Source of the DNA: Paraburkholderia oxyphila NBRC 105797
Lineage (GTDB): Bacteria; Pseudomonadota; Gammaproteobacteria; Burkholderiales; Burkholderiaceae
Direction: 5' to 3'
Assembly (NCBI RefSeq): GCF_000685075.1
Contig: NZ_BAYD01000052.1
Span: forward strand, 1 to 64,000
Length of the DNA: 64,000 nucleotides
Shown here: piece after piece, positions 62,346-64,000 of the stretch
Position numbering within the stretch: position 1 is the stretch's first letter
How the letters are laid out: each line of letters starts with the position of its first letter
Translations under genes and position numbers: made by a program
The notes under the pieces: generated by a model
Told to the model about the DNA's origin: nothing
Databases searched by the model: none
What the model saw: only the letters and a program-made list of their open reading frames with translations

Positions 62346-62731
62346 CATGCTCTGCTCTTGCGTGCGAACTCCGAGCGATTGTGACCTACACTGGAGAGGC
62401 GTCTTTCGCGTGCCCGGGTGCCGCGTTGACGCAATGCAATGTCGCTGGCCGCCGACCGAAGCTGACGAATGGCGATGGCACGGGCAACACACCTTCATCT
62501 GCAGCAAACCGTCGGTGAGGCATCACGTAGCCCGTCGCCTGGAAGAACAGCTATCTGACTCTCGGGCGCTTTGACGTCCTGGACGTTGTCGAGTGGAATG
62601 ATCTGAAGCAGCTCGAGCTGGCGGCTTCGACCATCCGCGGCTATGGGCATGCTGCCATCGAGACGCTGCAGGCGACATCGTGGGACGATTTCATCGCGGC
62701 CCTGTAGCGCACGACGGATCGGGACAAGGAA
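62346..62731. other. Gap with a possible degraded gene
   Basis: 386 bases. A plus-strand reading ending at the TAG at 62705-62707 (segments VVEWNDLKQLELAASTIRGY and ETLQATSWDDFIAAL) looks protein-like but lacks a start in frame; it may be the tail of a lost gene. Shorter frames on both strands are unconvincing. Confidence 0.35.
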
Positions 62732-63310
62732 ATGGTCGAAGCTTCCGGATTGAAGTCGGGCATGGTCGTCATGCTTGAAGGCGAGCTTCATTGCGTTGCC
62801 AGCGCCGAGTACCACGCTGGCGGGGGCCAGCATGGTAGCGCAGTGTTTGCAAAGGTCAGAATCCTGAAGACCGGGCATACCAGGGAGTTGCGGCTACACC
62901 CGGGCGACAGGCTCGAAGAAATCGCGCTCGATCACAAGGAGATGGAATATCTGTATACGGATGGGGTCGCCTTCTACTTTATGGATCCTGACACCTTCGA
63001 GCAGATCAGTTTGCCCTCGGAAACCATTGGCGCATACGAAAAGTTCCTTCAGCCCAATATGCGAATCCCGGTCGCGCTTTATGAAGGCGAGCCAGTCGAT
63101 ATCGCATTTCCGCCTGCGGTCGAGTTAAACGTGGTGTCCGCGCCGCCGGGCCTGCACGAGCATGCAACCTCCACTTTCAAGACGGCCACGCTGCAGAACG
63201 GCATGGAAGTACTCGTCCCCCAGTTCATCAAGGAAGGGGACACGGTGCGAATCGAGGCCGCCTCAGGAAAATACCTGGAGCGGGTAAGGCGAGAAACGCG
63301 AAAGCCATGA
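62732..63310 (+). CDS. EF-P/YeiP-family translation factor paralogue without modifiable loop residue
   Basis: The 192-aa protein has the three EF-P domains: an N-terminal KOW-like domain (LKSGMVVMLEGELHCVASAE), an OB domain (EMEYLYTDGVAFYFMDPDTF, EQISLPSETIGAYEKFL), and an S1-like C-terminal domain (FKTATLQNGMEVLVPQFIKE, RIEAASGKYLERVR). In EF-P the KOW loop PGKGQA carries the Lys or Arg that is lysylated or rhamnosylated; here the loop reads HAGGGQHGSA, two residues longer and with no Lys or Arg. It may act on unusual stalls or have another partner. Confidence 0.87.
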   Translation: MVEASGLKSGMVVMLEGELHCVASAEYHAGGGQHGSAVFAKVRILKTGHTRELRLHPGDRLEEIALDHKEMEYLYTDGVAFYFMDPDTFEQISLPSETIGAYEKFLQPNMRIPVALYEGEPVDIAFPPAVELNVVSAPPGLHEHATSTFKTATLQNGMEVLVPQFIKEGDTVRIEAASGKYLERVRRETRKP

Positions 63311-63465
63311 CTTCGGCGTTTCTTGATCTGTACCTCTAAGTAGTTCGGGCGTGGGCGGGTACGCACCATTCCAGTTCCAGGGCGGAGAATGAGTGCGGGA
63401 AGACGGTAATTGCGGAGTGTTCCGCATTGGTGGGAAGAGATCCGGGTGCGTGTTTGGAGGCAATC

Positions 63466-63912
63466 ATGCATGACATTCTCGCGGGTTACGATGGCTCGGT
63501 TTCTGCAGAGGAGGCGGTCCGTTTCGCAAAAAATCTCGCCGAAAAGGAAGGGGCGCGGCTGCACATTCTTACGGTTGCTCGTCTGCCCGACTGGGGCAAG
63601 CTGGCCTATGAGCGGCCAGAACTGCTCGAGACCGAAAAGCGCCATTGTCAGGAGCTCCTCACCGAGCTCAAGGGAAAGCTCGGGTTATCCGGGGTAACGG
63701 TCCAATACGAGATGGTTATCGGGCATCCGGCCAAGGAGCTGGTGCTCTATGCCGAGCGACATGATATTGACCACGTTGTCGTGGGCCATCGAGGACATAC
63801 TGCCTTTGATCGTTGGCTGCTGGGTTCCATCGCGAGGCAAGTGATCGCCCATGCGCCGTGCTCCGTCACAATCGTGCGCGACCGGCGAGATGCCGCAAAC
63901 GAGCATCGATGA
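63466..63912 (+). CDS. Universal stress protein (UspA family)
   Basis: The 148-aa protein starts MHDILAGYDGSVSAEEAVRF and has the ATP-binding motif G-2x-G-9x-G(S) at residues 107-121 (GHRGHTAFDRWLLGS), followed by ARQVIAHAPCSVTIVRD. It should bind ATP and respond to starvation or stress in the cytoplasm. TTTGGAGGCAATC precedes the ATG at 63466. It is 155 bases behind the EF-P-like gene on the same strand. Confidence 0.92.
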   Translation: MHDILAGYDGSVSAEEAVRFAKNLAEKEGARLHILTVARLPDWGKLAYERPELLETEKRHCQELLTELKGKLGLSGVTVQYEMVIGHPAKELVLYAERHDIDHVVVGHRGHTAFDRWLLGSIARQVIAHAPCSVTIVRDRRDAANEHR

Positions 63913-63982
63913 TGCCCGGATGGGCCATGCGCTCGATCGACAACAGTTACCGGCATGGGGCGCATACCGTCGCGCCCATTGC

Positions 63983-64000
63983 CAAACGGAGGAATCATGC
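63983..64000 (+). promoter_or_regulatory. Ribosome-binding site and start codon of a gene cut by the window end
   Basis: AAACGGAGGAATC precedes an ATG at 63997-63999. The strong GGAGG with 5-nt spacing implies that a plus-strand gene starts here and continues outside the window. Confidence 0.6.

Noticed and set aside
23228..64000. Search for a duplicated selC 3' end marking the far edge of an island
   Set aside because: No second copy of the T-loop/acceptor sequence was found by eye in the window; an island integrated at selC is therefore only a hypothesis.
1..64000. CRISPR arrays, rRNA genes, intact insertion sequences or prophage modules
   Set aside because: No regularly spaced repeats, transposase, integrase or phage structural proteins were seen in either strand.

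Overview
The window looks like chromosomal DNA of a Burkholderiales betaproteobacterium, most likely Paraburkholderia, Burkholderia or Caballeronia. The evidence is high GC with long antisense open frames, trimeric porins of the Burkholderia type (SSVTLYG start, aromatic C-terminus), DUF4148 and DUF3563 small proteins, an HU protein with a histone H1-like Lys/Ala tail, 4-hydroxybenzoate hydroxylase, and seven LysR regulators. No rRNA, CRISPR array, intact insertion sequence or integrase was seen.

Positions 1-13.9 kb are ordinary chromosome: a class II glutamine amidotransferase (cut by the window edge), a family 2 glycosyltransferase, periplasmic trehalase, pobA, a DASS anion transporter, a DUF4148 protein, an isonitrile-hydratase-like DJ-1 protein, an HU-type nucleoid protein, a LysR regulator, a porin and a BrkB/YihY membrane protein. 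Positions 14.0-23.3 kb form a complete selenocysteine and formate module: fdnG (with an in-frame UGA and a recognisable SECIS hairpin), fdnH, fdnI, fdhE, selA, selB and the tRNA-Sec gene selC. selD is not in the window.

Positions 23.5-32.3 kb, directly after selC, are an accessory catabolic block. Seven minus-strand genes follow one another: an HpcH/HpaI aldolase, a LigI-type amidohydrolase, an unrecognised 377-aa protein, an AAHS-family aromatic-acid permease, a seven-bladed EAR/EPTP beta-propeller, a porin and a carboxylesterase that lacks its C-terminus. A LysR gene diverges from the aldolase. I infer uptake and breakdown of a carboxylated aromatic, pyrone or lactone-type compound.

Positions 32.3-34.4 kb are a graveyard of gene pieces: an MFS fragment fused in frame to half a patatin, a flavin-reductase tail and an internally deleted NRAMP-like transporter. 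Positions 34.4-38.3 kb hold a LysR / MFS / M81 peptidase set. Positions 38.4-49.6 kb are sparse and mixed: LysR, DUF3563, a second DJ-1 protein with a MocR regulator and an SDR remnant between them, an epimerase with its TetR regulator, several small orphan proteins, an RDD membrane protein, a small lipoprotein, a His/Asp-rich secreted protein and a short H-NS protein.

Positions 49.6-57.9 kb hold small LysR-controlled metabolic sets: isopropylmalate-dehydrogenase-like enzyme, ketopantoate-reductase-like enzyme and MFS; carboxymuconolactone decarboxylase; aldo/keto reductase. Positions 58.0-62.3 kb carry a bacterial NHEJ operon, ligD and ku, followed by a translationally coupled MerR-HTH/TPR gene. 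The window ends with an EF-P paralogue whose loop has no modifiable Lys or Arg, and a universal stress protein.
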